From: Gammaproteobacteria bacterium
Lineage (GTDB): Bacteria > Pseudomonadota > Gammaproteobacteria > Steroidobacterales > Woeseiaceae
Assembly (NCBI GenBank): GCA_009937615.1
Contig: JAACFB010000007.1
Location: 30,445-94,444 of the forward strand
Direction of reading: 5' to 3'
Length of the DNA: 64,000 nucleotides
Shown here: piece after piece, positions 19,703-28,370 of the stretch
Layout: each line of letters opens with the position of its first letter
How positions within the stretch are numbered: the stretch's first letter is position 1
Position numbers and translations under genes: made by a program
Notes under the pieces: generated by a model
Seen by the model: the letters and a program-made list of their open reading frames with translations, nothing else
What the model was told of the DNA's origin: nothing
The model's database searches: none

Positions 19703-20650
19703 ATGCGACCACTAATCATCGCGCACCGAGGCGCTTCCGGATACTTGCCCGAGCATACGTTTGCTGCTAAACGGCTCGCCCATGAAATGGGGGCCGATTA
19801 CCTCGAACAGGACGTCGTTGCATCGCGGGACAACGAACTCATTGTTCTTCATGACGTGCATTTGGATCGTGTGACGGACGTGGCATCCCGGTATCCGGGA
19901 CGCGAAAGAGCTGACGGTCGTTTCTACGTCCGCGACTTTGATCTCGATGAGTTGCGAACGCTTCACGTCTGGGAACGCATGCAGGCAGATGGGCGGCCTG
20001 CGTACCCGGAGCGATACCCCGCACGAACCGGTGACTTCCGCATTAATACCTTCGGTGAGGAAATCGCATTCATTCGCAAGCTCAACTCGCAAAGCCCACA
20101 TCAGGCAGGGATCTATGCCGAGATCAAGAGGCCCGCATGGCATCGTGCGGAGGGGGTGGACCTGTCAGCGCTGATGCTGGATACGTTGTCGGATCAAGGC
20201 TATGCCGACAGAGAGGATCCGGTATATATCCAGTGTTTCGATGATGCCGAAGTACGCAGGCTGAAAACAGAGCTCGACTGTCCCTGGAAACTCGTGCAAC
20301 TCATAGGCGAAAATGAATGGCTGGAGGCAGACACGGACTACGATTACCTGCGCACGCCGGCCGGTCTGGAGCAGTTGGCGGAGATCGTGGACGCTATCGG
20401 TCCGTGGTTCGACCAGCTGTACACGATCCCTAGTCCTGGCGCTGCGCCGGCCGCAACGGGCCTCGTCGAGACTGCGCATCAGTTAGGGCTTGGCGTGCAC
20501 CCCTATACACTCCGAGCCGATGATCTGCCGGCCGGGTTCGACGACTTCGAGGGACTTGTAAAGTACTGCGTGGCTGAACTGGAGGTCGATGGCGTGTTTA
20601 CCGATTTCCCGGACAAGGTCGCGGAACTGATGCGCGAACTGACTGCCTAA
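19703..20650 (+). CDS. Glycerophosphodiester phosphodiesterase (GlpQ-like)
   Basis: IIAHRGASGYLPEHT, GADYLEQDVVASRDNELIVLHDVHLDRVTDVA, VDGVFTDFPDKV. ATG 19703 preferred; 19691 possible. Confidence 0.92.
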   Translation: MRPLIIAHRGASGYLPEHTFAAKRLAHEMGADYLEQDVVASRDNELIVLHDVHLDRVTDVASRYPGRERADGRFYVRDFDLDELRTLHVWERMQADGRPAYPERYPARTGDFRINTFGEEIAFIRKLNSQSPHQAGIYAEIKRPAWHRAEGVDLSALMLDTLSDQGYADREDPVYIQCFDDAEVRRLKTELDCPWKLVQLIGENEWLEADTDYDYLRTPAGLEQLAEIVDAIGPWFDQLYTIPSPGAAPAATGLVETAHQLGLGVHPYTLRADDLPAGFDDFEGLVKYCVAELEVDGVFTDFPDKVAELMRELTA

Positions 20651-20807
20651 TATGTCCGGGTGCTGGAAAGTATCGGTAGATGCTCAGATGGCGCAGCTGC
20701 GCTCAACCGTTAGCCTGTTCTGCCACGATTGTGACACCCAGCGAGTGATTTTAGACCCTGCTGCGTCTAACTCCTGATACGTCCGGACAAATCGGGATGT
20801 ACTAAAC

Positions 20808-21284
20808 ATGCGACACGGAATGCTTCGACTCTGCACAGTGATACTCGTGGGCATTTATTTTGCTGCACCTGCACCGGTGAAATCGGCCGACAATCCTCTG
20901 AACCGGGATGACTATGATGGCCAGGTTCTGGTGTTGGACTTCTGGGCTTCGTGGTGTGTGCCTTGCCGGCGGTCTTTTCCGTGGTTGAACTCGATGCATG
21001 ACAAGTATGCCGACGAAGGGCTGGTCATCATAGGTGTCAATCTCGATCAGGATGCGGCAGCGGCGAAGGCATTTCTCGACGAGTTTCCGGCCAAGTTTCA
21101 GATCTATTATGACGAGAGCAAGGAGCTTGCCAGGGAGTTCGACGTAATCGCCATGCCCAGCTCCTACATCATTGGTCGCGACGGCAATCTCCTTAAAAGG
21201 CACCTTGGCTTTAAGGTGCGCCGCCAGGATGAATACGAAGCGGCAATTGTCGAAGCTTTGGCAGAAAGGGTAACCAAGCAATGA
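20808..21284 (+). CDS. TlpA/ResA-like secreted thioredoxin-fold protein
   Basis: N-terminal signal sequence, VLVLDFWASWCVPCRRSFPWLNSMH (CxxC), MPSSYIIGRDGNLLKRHLG. Confidence 0.9.
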   Translation: MRHGMLRLCTVILVGIYFAAPAPVKSADNPLNRDDYDGQVLVLDFWASWCVPCRRSFPWLNSMHDKYADEGLVIIGVNLDQDAAAAKAFLDEFPAKFQIYYDESKELAREFDVIAMPSSYIIGRDGNLLKRHLGFKVRRQDEYEAAIVEALAERVTKQ

Positions 21285-21508
21285 GTTCATACATGAAAGT
21301 GCGGCCTGTTCTAATTCTCCTCGTTATTTTCGGCAGTGGTTGTTCATCAATGGGGGTCGAGCCATGGGAGCGCGACATTCTGGCCAAGGATGAAATGCAG
21401 TTGACCAGCGATCCCGTCGAAGCAGCGACCGACGATCACATCTATTTCAGCAAAGAGGCTTCGAGTGGCGGACGTGGCTTCGGCGGCGGCGGCTGCGGCT
21501 GCAATTGA
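21281..21508 (+). CDS. DUF4266-type small lipoprotein with Gly/Cys-rich C-terminus
   Basis: Lipoprotein-like N-terminus (LLVIFGSGCSSMG), VEPWERDILAKDEMQLTSDPVEAATDDHIYFSKEASSGGRGFGGGGCGCN; ATGA overlap with the upstream tlpA-like stop. Confidence 0.85.
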   Translation: MSSYMKVRPVLILLVIFGSGCSSMGVEPWERDILAKDEMQLTSDPVEAATDDHIYFSKEASSGGRGFGGGGCGCN

Positions 21509-21519
21509 GGGTTTGCATT

Positions 21520-22833
21520 ATGAGCGACAAGGACAAACGGACCATTGCGGCCACCCTGGCCGCGGCAACCTGTTCGCTGCTCGGATCCGGTCTTCCCGAC
21601 CCGGTACAGGCGCAGGAAGATCCAACCTGGAATTTCAATACGGCTTTGTTGTATTACGGCGAAGATGACGATCGTGTTCAGGATCTAAGCCTGAGTATTT
21701 TGGCAAATCGGACGTACGTCGATGACCGTGTTCTGACGCTTGGCGTAACGCTCGACGGGCTGACCGGCGCTTCGCCGAACGGCGCATTGCCTCAGAGTTT
21801 TCCACAGACATTCACTCAGCCGTCGGGTAAAAAAACGTACACGATCGACGCCGACAGACTACCAATCGACGACACCTTTAAGGATACGCGGCTCGCTTTG
21901 ACGGCGAACTGGCAACAGCCGCTGGGAAGGCTGTATCAATTCAATATCGGGGCCAGTGCATCCCGCGAATACGACTACACGCACTTCGGGATAAATAGCA
22001 AAATTGCGCGCGATTTCAATCGTCGAAACACGACACTTTTGGCAGGAATCGCAATTGCGCGAGACAGCATAGAGCCGGTCGGCGGCGCGCCGGATGGTCT
22101 GACCGCGATGGCAAATGTCGGCGATCTGAGTAATCGCCGCAATAGCGATACCAAGGACATCTTTGATGTCGTCATTGGAGTCTCGCAGGTCATTTCCCGC
22201 AACCTGATTACGCAGCTGAATTATTCCTACAGCGATGCGAGCGGATACCTGAATGATCCCTATAAACTGGTCAGCGTGGTTGATGGAGTCACGGGTGAAG
22301 TGGTTCCGATACCGCAGTTGCCCGGCAGCGAGGGACCATCGCACCTTTATCTGTACGAGCATCGCCCTGACAGTCGCGCCAAGCACAGCCTGTACACGCA
22401 GGCCAAGTACCATATGGCCGGCAGAGTGCTGGACATTTCCTACCGCTACATGACGGACGATTGGGAAATCGATTCGCACACGGTTGATCTGCGCTACCGC
22501 TGGCCGCTGGGCGGCAGTAGCTACATCGAGCCGCATTTACGACTTTATTCCCAGACCGCGGCCGAATTCTATAGCCTTAGCCTGGTCGATGGCGAGACGC
22601 TTCCGGAATATGTGTCAGCCGACTATCGACTTGGCGAATTTGACGCGATGACAGCCGGAGTCAAGTATGGCTGGCAAACGGGAGGCGGCAACGACATGAG
22701 CATTCGGCTTGAGTTTTACCGGCAATCCGGCGACGTGGCCAGCGACGTTCTGATCGGTAACCAGGTCAACCAGGACAATTATCCGGATCTGAACGCCATC
22801 ATTGTACAAGTTGGTTACCAGTTCGGGCGTTAG
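21520..22833 (+). CDS. DUF3570-type predicted outer membrane beta-barrel protein
   Basis: Signal peptide (AATLAAATCSLLGSGLPDPVQAQ), alternating beta-strand pattern, C-terminal IIVQVGYQFGR; context between DUF4266 and ApbE. ATG 21520 preferred over TTG 21505. Confidence 0.85.
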   Translation: MSDKDKRTIAATLAAATCSLLGSGLPDPVQAQEDPTWNFNTALLYYGEDDDRVQDLSLSILANRTYVDDRVLTLGVTLDGLTGASPNGALPQSFPQTFTQPSGKKTYTIDADRLPIDDTFKDTRLALTANWQQPLGRLYQFNIGASASREYDYTHFGINSKIARDFNRRNTTLLAGIAIARDSIEPVGGAPDGLTAMANVGDLSNRRNSDTKDIFDVVIGVSQVISRNLITQLNYSYSDASGYLNDPYKLVSVVDGVTGEVVPIPQLPGSEGPSHLYLYEHRPDSRAKHSLYTQAKYHMAGRVLDISYRYMTDDWEIDSHTVDLRYRWPLGGSSYIEPHLRLYSQTAAEFYSLSLVDGETLPEYVSADYRLGEFDAMTAGVKYGWQTGGGNDMSIRLEFYRQSGDVASDVLIGNQVNQDNYPDLNAIIVQVGYQFGR

Positions 22834-23748
22834 GTGCGCGTGGCAAATCGCGATTTCGACCGCGGCATCAGCCTGAGTAACGCCGGCGGCTACTGGCGCG
22901 GCCAGTTTGCGGCCATGGGCGGACCGTGTGAGGTTCTTTGCGAAACACACAGCGAAGCCGAGACGGAACGTTTGACCCGAATCGCCGCGGATGAGGTGTG
23001 GCGAATTGAGGAAAAATTCAGCCGTTATCGCAGGGGCAATATTGTAGACCGCATTAACAGGGCATCTGGCAGCGCCATTGAGGTAGACGCGGAAACGGCG
23101 CAGCTGATCGATTTCGCCAAAACACTCTACGAAATCAGCGATGGAGGTTTCGATATTACCTCCGGAGTGCTTCGGAAGGCGTGGCACTTCGACGGCAGCG
23201 ACAATGTGCCGTCTTCGGAACGGGTGGCGCACATTCTGAAATCAGTGGGATGGGATCAGGTGACGTGGTCCCGCCCCGTGCTCCGGATGCGCGTGGGCAT
23301 GCAAATCGACTTTGGCGGCATTGGCAAGGAATATGCGGTTGACCGCGCAGCGGCAATGATCCGCGAAAGCACCGATGTTAGCTGCCTCGTGAACTTTGGC
23401 GGCGACCTTGCCGTCACATCGGCGCCGAAGACCTTCAACCATTGGGTGGTCGGCATAGAGGCCATTGCCGCTTCAGCGTCGATTCCTGCGAATATTCTGG
23501 ACCTGCGAGTTGGTGCGCTTGCCACAAGCGGGGACGCCAGGCGATTCCTGCTGAAGGACGGCATTCGGTACAGCCATATCCTGGATCCACGGAATGGCTG
23601 GCCCGTTGCCGAGGCGCCTCGTTCCGTTACGGTCGCAGCGGACACCTGTACCCAGGCGGGTATGCTGAGCACCCTGGCGATCCTGGAAGGATCGGCGGCA
23701 GAAGCTTTCCTTGATGCGCAGTCGGTTCAATATTGGTGCGATCGTTAA
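22834..23748 (+). CDS. ApbE-like FAD:protein FMN transferase
   Basis: GTG start directly after the DUF3570 stop; FDITSGVLRKAW, IDFGGIGKEYAVDRA, CLVNFGGDLAVT, GIRYSHILDPRNGWPV, TCTQAGMLSTLAIL. Confidence 0.92.
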   Translation: MRVANRDFDRGISLSNAGGYWRGQFAAMGGPCEVLCETHSEAETERLTRIAADEVWRIEEKFSRYRRGNIVDRINRASGSAIEVDAETAQLIDFAKTLYEISDGGFDITSGVLRKAWHFDGSDNVPSSERVAHILKSVGWDQVTWSRPVLRMRVGMQIDFGGIGKEYAVDRAAAMIRESTDVSCLVNFGGDLAVTSAPKTFNHWVVGIEAIAASASIPANILDLRVGALATSGDARRFLLKDGIRYSHILDPRNGWPVAEAPRSVTVAADTCTQAGMLSTLAILEGSAAEAFLDAQSVQYWCDR

Positions 23749-23947
23749 CGGCAAGTAACGGCTCGCGCTTGCCGCACACTTATAAGAATATGGTTTAAAA
23801 AAGTATCATAAGTTATTTAATTTATTGAATAATATTTATTCACTCTGCCCAGTGAAAGCTTGCGATGACACGGGTCGCGCACTGGTGAGCTACTTGGAGT
23901 GAGAACTCGGTCCTTTTTTGCCACCCAAAAATGCATAATCTGCGCTG

Positions 23948-24487
23948 ATGTTTGCCAATCTTGTCGAAAATGCCACCCTGTTAATCGCAGGCGCCTTCCT
24001 GCTCGGCTGGATGCTTTCGCGTATCGTCTCGCGGCTTGGCCGAAAGTTTCGATCAGGCCAGCGAGACCCCAGGGACAGCCGGATTCGTTCGCTTGAAGCT
24101 GAGCTACGTATTGCGAAGATCGACCTCGAGAAAGTGACGGAGAGGGCAGGTGACCTTGAAAATTCGCTTCATGAAGCCAAGCAAGGCATCGAAAGCAGGG
24201 ACACCGTTATTTCGCACCAACAATCCAAATATGATCAGCTGTCCGCGGACCTCAAAGATTCGGTGATCAAGACACGAGAACTGCGCGCAGAACTTGCTGA
24301 ACGCGCGACTGAGGGGGTCAGGTCGCAGGCAAAACTGCGCGAGGTGGAGACCGAGCTCGAGGTTGCGCAGGCGTCGACTGAAATGATCGCCACCGGCATA
24401 CTCGATTACCCGCTGTCGCTCGAGGATCTCAAGCTGGATGAGGGCGACCTGGAAAAGCACGCCGAGGCCAGTAAGTCGGCCAGTTAG
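23948..24487 (+). CDS. Hypothetical membrane-anchored coiled-coil protein
   Basis: One N-terminal TM (LLIAGAFLLGWMLSRIV), then a long heptad-rich region (SLEAELRIAKIDLEKVTERAGDLENSLHEAK). Confidence 0.7.
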   Translation: MFANLVENATLLIAGAFLLGWMLSRIVSRLGRKFRSGQRDPRDSRIRSLEAELRIAKIDLEKVTERAGDLENSLHEAKQGIESRDTVISHQQSKYDQLSADLKDSVIKTRELRAELAERATEGVRSQAKLREVETELEVAQASTEMIATGILDYPLSLEDLKLDEGDLEKHAEASKSAS

Positions 24488-24649
24488 TCCCATGCCATCG
24501 AAACGCTGCGCTCCCAAATCCGACCGGAGTAGGGGCGATCAACGCGCACGCCTCATTCGGAAAAGGGGCATTTATTGACGCGAATGCCGCAGTTTCCAGC
24601 TAAAATAGGCGTGGGGAAATTAAATATATAATAAAAACAAAGGCTTCAC

Positions 24650-25195
24650 ATGACCCTCATTGATCTATGGCTGCCAATCTTGGTGTCGGCCGTATTGGTA
24701 TTCCTGGCCAGCGCAATCATCTGGACCGTATTCAAGTGGCATAACAGCGACTACCGGCAAACCGATGACGAAGCTGGCGTCCGCAAGACGCTGAGCGGAT
24801 CGCAACCGGGCTTCTACGTGGTTCCTTACTGCATGGACCAGGCGGACTATAAACAGCCCGACATGCAGCAGAAGTACCTGGACGGTCCGTTAGCCTATAT
24901 AACCGTTGTGCCCAATGGGCTTCCCAGGATGGGGCCAAGGCTGGTCAGCATGTTTGCGTATTTCCTCCTGGTAGGGGTCCTGTGCGCTTATTTCGTTTCC
25001 CGGACGATCGGCCCCGATTCGGATTATCTCGCAGTATTTCGCGTTGCGGGCACAGTTGCATTTGTTGCTAATAGTATCGCGTTGGTCCCCGAGAGCATTT
25101 GGTTCGGTCGTCCGTGGGCCATGACGGCTAAAAACGTCATGGACGCATTGATTTATGGTCTCATCACGGGTGGCGTCTTTGGCTGGCTCGCATAG
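24650..25195 (+). CDS. Hypothetical multi-pass membrane protein
   Basis: Three to four predicted TM segments with a soluble loop (GFYVVPYCMDQADYKQPDMQQKYLDGPLAYITVVPNG); ATG after an AT-rich leader. Confidence 0.72.
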   Translation: MTLIDLWLPILVSAVLVFLASAIIWTVFKWHNSDYRQTDDEAGVRKTLSGSQPGFYVVPYCMDQADYKQPDMQQKYLDGPLAYITVVPNGLPRMGPRLVSMFAYFLLVGVLCAYFVSRTIGPDSDYLAVFRVAGTVAFVANSIALVPESIWFGRPWAMTAKNVMDALIYGLITGGVFGWLA

Positions 25196-25228
25196 GCCCG
25201 CTGCTCGTCGCCGCAAAGGTCATTTTCA

Positions 25229-25678
25229 GTGCTGAAATTCAGTCTTATCGGCGCCGGTCTCGTGGCGATCACGGTCGCCATTCATGCGTTTGGCACCATG
25301 GCCTGGATTCGGACTATTGCCGCGCAGCAAGAACGGGGGAGCGGTAATTGGCGATTACAGAACCCGCTGCGCCTGCTGATTGGGACGGCGCTGGTTTTAA
25401 TCGGCCTGCACTGCCTGCAAATCAGCATCTGGGCGATCACCTACGTTTATGTTCTTCCAGAGGGTGTACTCGACAATATCGAGGCCGCGGTGTATTTCTC
25501 GTTTGTAACGTTTACAACACTGGGCTATGGCGACATCACATTGACTGAAGGCTGGCGATTACTCAGCGGTATCGAAGCCATGAACGGAATATTGCTGGTT
25601 GGTTGGAGTACCGCAATCTTGTTCGCGGTGGTGCAGCGTACCTGGACAGGTGCAGTGAAACAAAATGCGGAACACTAA
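25229..25678 (+). CDS. Two-TM ion channel family protein (potassium-channel pore motif)
   Basis: Selectivity-filter-like FVTFTTLGYGDITLTEGWRLLSGIEAMNGILLVGWSTAILFAVVQR; GTG start. Confidence 0.85.
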   Translation: MLKFSLIGAGLVAITVAIHAFGTMAWIRTIAAQQERGSGNWRLQNPLRLLIGTALVLIGLHCLQISIWAITYVYVLPEGVLDNIEAAVYFSFVTFTTLGYGDITLTEGWRLLSGIEAMNGILLVGWSTAILFAVVQRTWTGAVKQNAEH

Positions 25679-25711
25679 AACGTCCGCGAGCAATAACAAG
25701 AGGAGTTTCCG

Positions 25712-26815
25712 ATGACAAGCGCTGACAGTTCGACCGTCGATAAACGTTTTCTCGCCAATGCGATGGCGTCATTTATTCAGATCGGCGCGGTACTGCTGTT
25801 ACTCGTCTGGTGTTACACGATCGTAGCGCCGTTTGTCAGTATCGTGGTATGGGGCGTGATCATCAGCATTGCAATTTACCCGCTCTTTAAGGCGCTCGAA
25901 TCGAAACTCGGGGGAAGATCAAAGCTATCGGCAACGCTCCTGGTACTGACCGGCGTTGCCATCATCGTTGTACCGAGCTGGATTCTCGCCGATTCTACGA
26001 TTGGCGGTTTACGCCACGTCGCAGCGGAACTGGAAGACGGCTCCGTTGTCGTGCCGCCACCGGCGGACAGCGTGGCGGACTGGCCGCTTATTGGTACCGA
26101 GGTGTACGAGGTATGGAGCGGCGCCGCCACAAATCTCGAAGCAACCCTGAACCAATTTGAACAGCAACTGAGTGCGGCCGGAAGGGCCGCTATCGGGATG
26201 GCGGGAAGCACCGCGATCGGTGTGCTGCAATTTATCGTTTCGATGATTATTGCCGGAGTGTTATTGATGAGCGCGGCGGGCGGTTATCGGGCTTCCCGCA
26301 ATCTAGCTGCCAGCCTTGTCGGAACGGATCGCGGCGAGTCGCTGACCAATCTTTCCATACTGACTGTGCGCAGTGTCTTCAAGGGTGTACTCGGAGTCGC
26401 CGTAATCCAGGCGTTTATGGCGGCCGTCGGCCTCGTGATAATAGGCGTTCCTGCGGCCGGCCTGTGGGCCGGGGCCGTTCTTGTCCTCGCCATCGTGCAG
26501 CTTCCGCCGATACTGGTTCTCGGTCCGGTCGCGGTATGGTTTTACTCCGTTGCAGAACCGGTGCCAGCCACCATTTTCCTGGTTTACTCGATCATCGTGA
26601 GCTTCAGTGATGCCATTCTCAAGCCTATGTTGCTCGGTCGTGGTGTCGATACGCCGATGCTCGTTATCCTGATCGGCGCTATCGGTGGCGCGATCACCGA
26701 AGGCATCGTCGGACTCTTTATCGGCCCGGTGGTACTCGCGTTGGGCTACGAACTATTGACGGCATGGATGGCACCCGATCAGTCACAGACGGCGGAACAA
26801 GCTGCTGAGGACTGA
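25712..26815 (+). CDS. AI-2E/PerM family transporter
   Basis: Multi-TM protein; VVWGVIISIAIYPLFKALESKLGGRSKLSA and SIIVSFSDAILKPMLLGRGVDTPMLVILIGAIGG typical of the AI-2E transporter family. Confidence 0.88.
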   Translation: MTSADSSTVDKRFLANAMASFIQIGAVLLLLVWCYTIVAPFVSIVVWGVIISIAIYPLFKALESKLGGRSKLSATLLVLTGVAIIVVPSWILADSTIGGLRHVAAELEDGSVVVPPPADSVADWPLIGTEVYEVWSGAATNLEATLNQFEQQLSAAGRAAIGMAGSTAIGVLQFIVSMIIAGVLLMSAAGGYRASRNLAASLVGTDRGESLTNLSILTVRSVFKGVLGVAVIQAFMAAVGLVIIGVPAAGLWAGAVLVLAIVQLPPILVLGPVAVWFYSVAEPVPATIFLVYSIIVSFSDAILKPMLLGRGVDTPMLVILIGAIGGAITEGIVGLFIGPVVLALGYELLTAWMAPDQSQTAEQAAED

Positions 26816-26837
26816 TCGCAACCTGGACACGTCAGCC

Positions 26838-28370
26838 GTGCGTTCGACGCTGATTACAGTATTCGTGGTCCTGGCCGGGTGCGCGCCGGTCGGGCCCGAG
26901 TTCGCACGGCCCGACGCACCTGTGAATCCGGCATGGCTCAATGCAGAACTCAAACAGTTCGATACGGACGTAGCCGAACTCGCTCACTGGTGGACCCGGC
27001 TCGAGGACCCGGTGCTCGACCGGTTGATCGCCACGGCACACAGGCAAAACAACAACATCAAGCTGGCCGGTCTTCGCGTGCTTGAAGCCCAGGCCAGCCT
27101 TGGCATAGCCACCGGTGCGCGCTTTCCTCAGACGCAGGTCCTGAGCGGCAGCGCGACGGCAGTTGGCGCGAGTGAAAGTAATGCCAATACGACCGCGGGT
27201 GACCTGAATTTTACTCAGTACGGGCTCAATGCAAACTTTGCATGGGAAATCGATTTCTGGGGACGGTTTCGGCGCGGAATAGAGGCGGCGGATGCGAGTT
27301 TGCTGGCGTCAATTGCGGGCTTTGACGAAGCCATGCTGCTGCTGACCGCGCAGGTTGCCGACACCTACATCGTCATTCGATCGACCGAAGAGCAGCTTAG
27401 ACTGGCGCGGCAGAACCTGGTTTTGCAGCAACGCAGCTTTGATATCGTGCAGGTTTTGTTTCGAAACGGCGCAAGCTCCGAATTGGACGCGTTACAGGCA
27501 CGGACGTTGCTGTTGAGTACCGAAGCCGCGATCCCGGGCCTCGAAACCGCGTTACGCCAGGCAAAAAATGCGTTGAGCGTGCTGCTCGGCATGCCGCCGT
27601 CAGGTGTCGACGAATTGCTGAATGGGGAAGGGCACCTGCCAATTCTGCCGGACAGAATACGTGTTGGCATTCCCGCAAATATTGTCCGGCAACGGCCTGA
27701 CGTCCGGCGAGCCGAGCTGCAGGCACTGGCTCAGAACGCTGCGGTAGGCATCGCCGAAACCGATTTGTATCCGAGCTTCAGCCTCAGCGGCTCACTCGGC
27801 CTGGCCGCGGCAGGTAACACCGACACGACGCGCACCGGCGACAGCGGACCCGGAGAACTGTTTCGTGCAGAGAGCCTCACCTATTCGGCAGGACCGTCAT
27901 TCGTCTGGCCGTTTCTGAATTACGGGCGAATTCGCAATAATATCCGGGTGCAGGACGCGCGCCTGCAACAGGCGCTGATTCAGTACCGGGAGGTCGTTAT
28001 TCAGGCCGCACTTGAAGTGGAAAACTCGATGGCCGCGCTCGCCGGCACACAGGCACAGGATAAGATTTTGGCAGATACGGTGCGCGTTGCAGAACGATCG
28101 GCGCAGCTGTCATTGTTGCGATATCAGGAAGGATTTGCCGACTACCAGCGAGTACTGGATGCGCAACAGGCCCTGTTCACCCAGCAACAGCGCTATGCAT
28201 CAAATCGGGGCAATGTCGTCCGGAACTTTATTGGAATTTATCGCAGCCTGGGTGGCGGCTGGCAGTCCTCGCAGCCGCGGCAATATGTAGACGAGGGGAC
28301 TCGGGAGCAGATGGAAGACCGCAGCAACTGGGGCGACCTGCTCGACAACCCGCCACAACCCAATGAGTGA
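26838..28370 (+). CDS. NodT-family outer membrane efflux lipoprotein
   Basis: VFVVLAGCAPVGPEFARPDAPVNPAW lipoprotein start; WEIDFWGRFRRGIEAADA; RQRPDVRRAELQALAQNAAVGIAETDLYPSFSLSGSLG. GTG start. Confidence 0.94.
   Translation: MRSTLITVFVVLAGCAPVGPEFARPDAPVNPAWLNAELKQFDTDVAELAHWWTRLEDPVLDRLIATAHRQNNNIKLAGLRVLEAQASLGIATGARFPQTQVLSGSATAVGASESNANTTAGDLNFTQYGLNANFAWEIDFWGRFRRGIEAADASLLASIAGFDEAMLLLTAQVADTYIVIRSTEEQLRLARQNLVLQQRSFDIVQVLFRNGASSELDALQARTLLLSTEAAIPGLETALRQAKNALSVLLGMPPSGVDELLNGEGHLPILPDRIRVGIPANIVRQRPDVRRAELQALAQNAAVGIAETDLYPSFSLSGSLGLAAAGNTDTTRTGDSGPGELFRAESLTYSAGPSFVWPFLNYGRIRNNIRVQDARLQQALIQYREVVIQAALEVENSMAALAGTQAQDKILADTVRVAERSAQLSLLRYQEGFADYQRVLDAQQALFTQQQRYASNRGNVVRNFIGIYRSLGGGWQSSQPRQYVDEGTREQMEDRSNWGDLLDNPPQPNE

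Noticed and set aside
19192-20650. Thoeris-like defence system
   Set aside because: Only a TIR-like protein is present; no ThsA-type SIR2/SLOG effector adjacent, and the neighbours are metabolic.
21859-22536. 225-aa minus-strand ORF antisense to DUF3570 gene
   Set aside because: Shadow ORF; the plus-strand frame has signal peptide and beta-barrel pattern.
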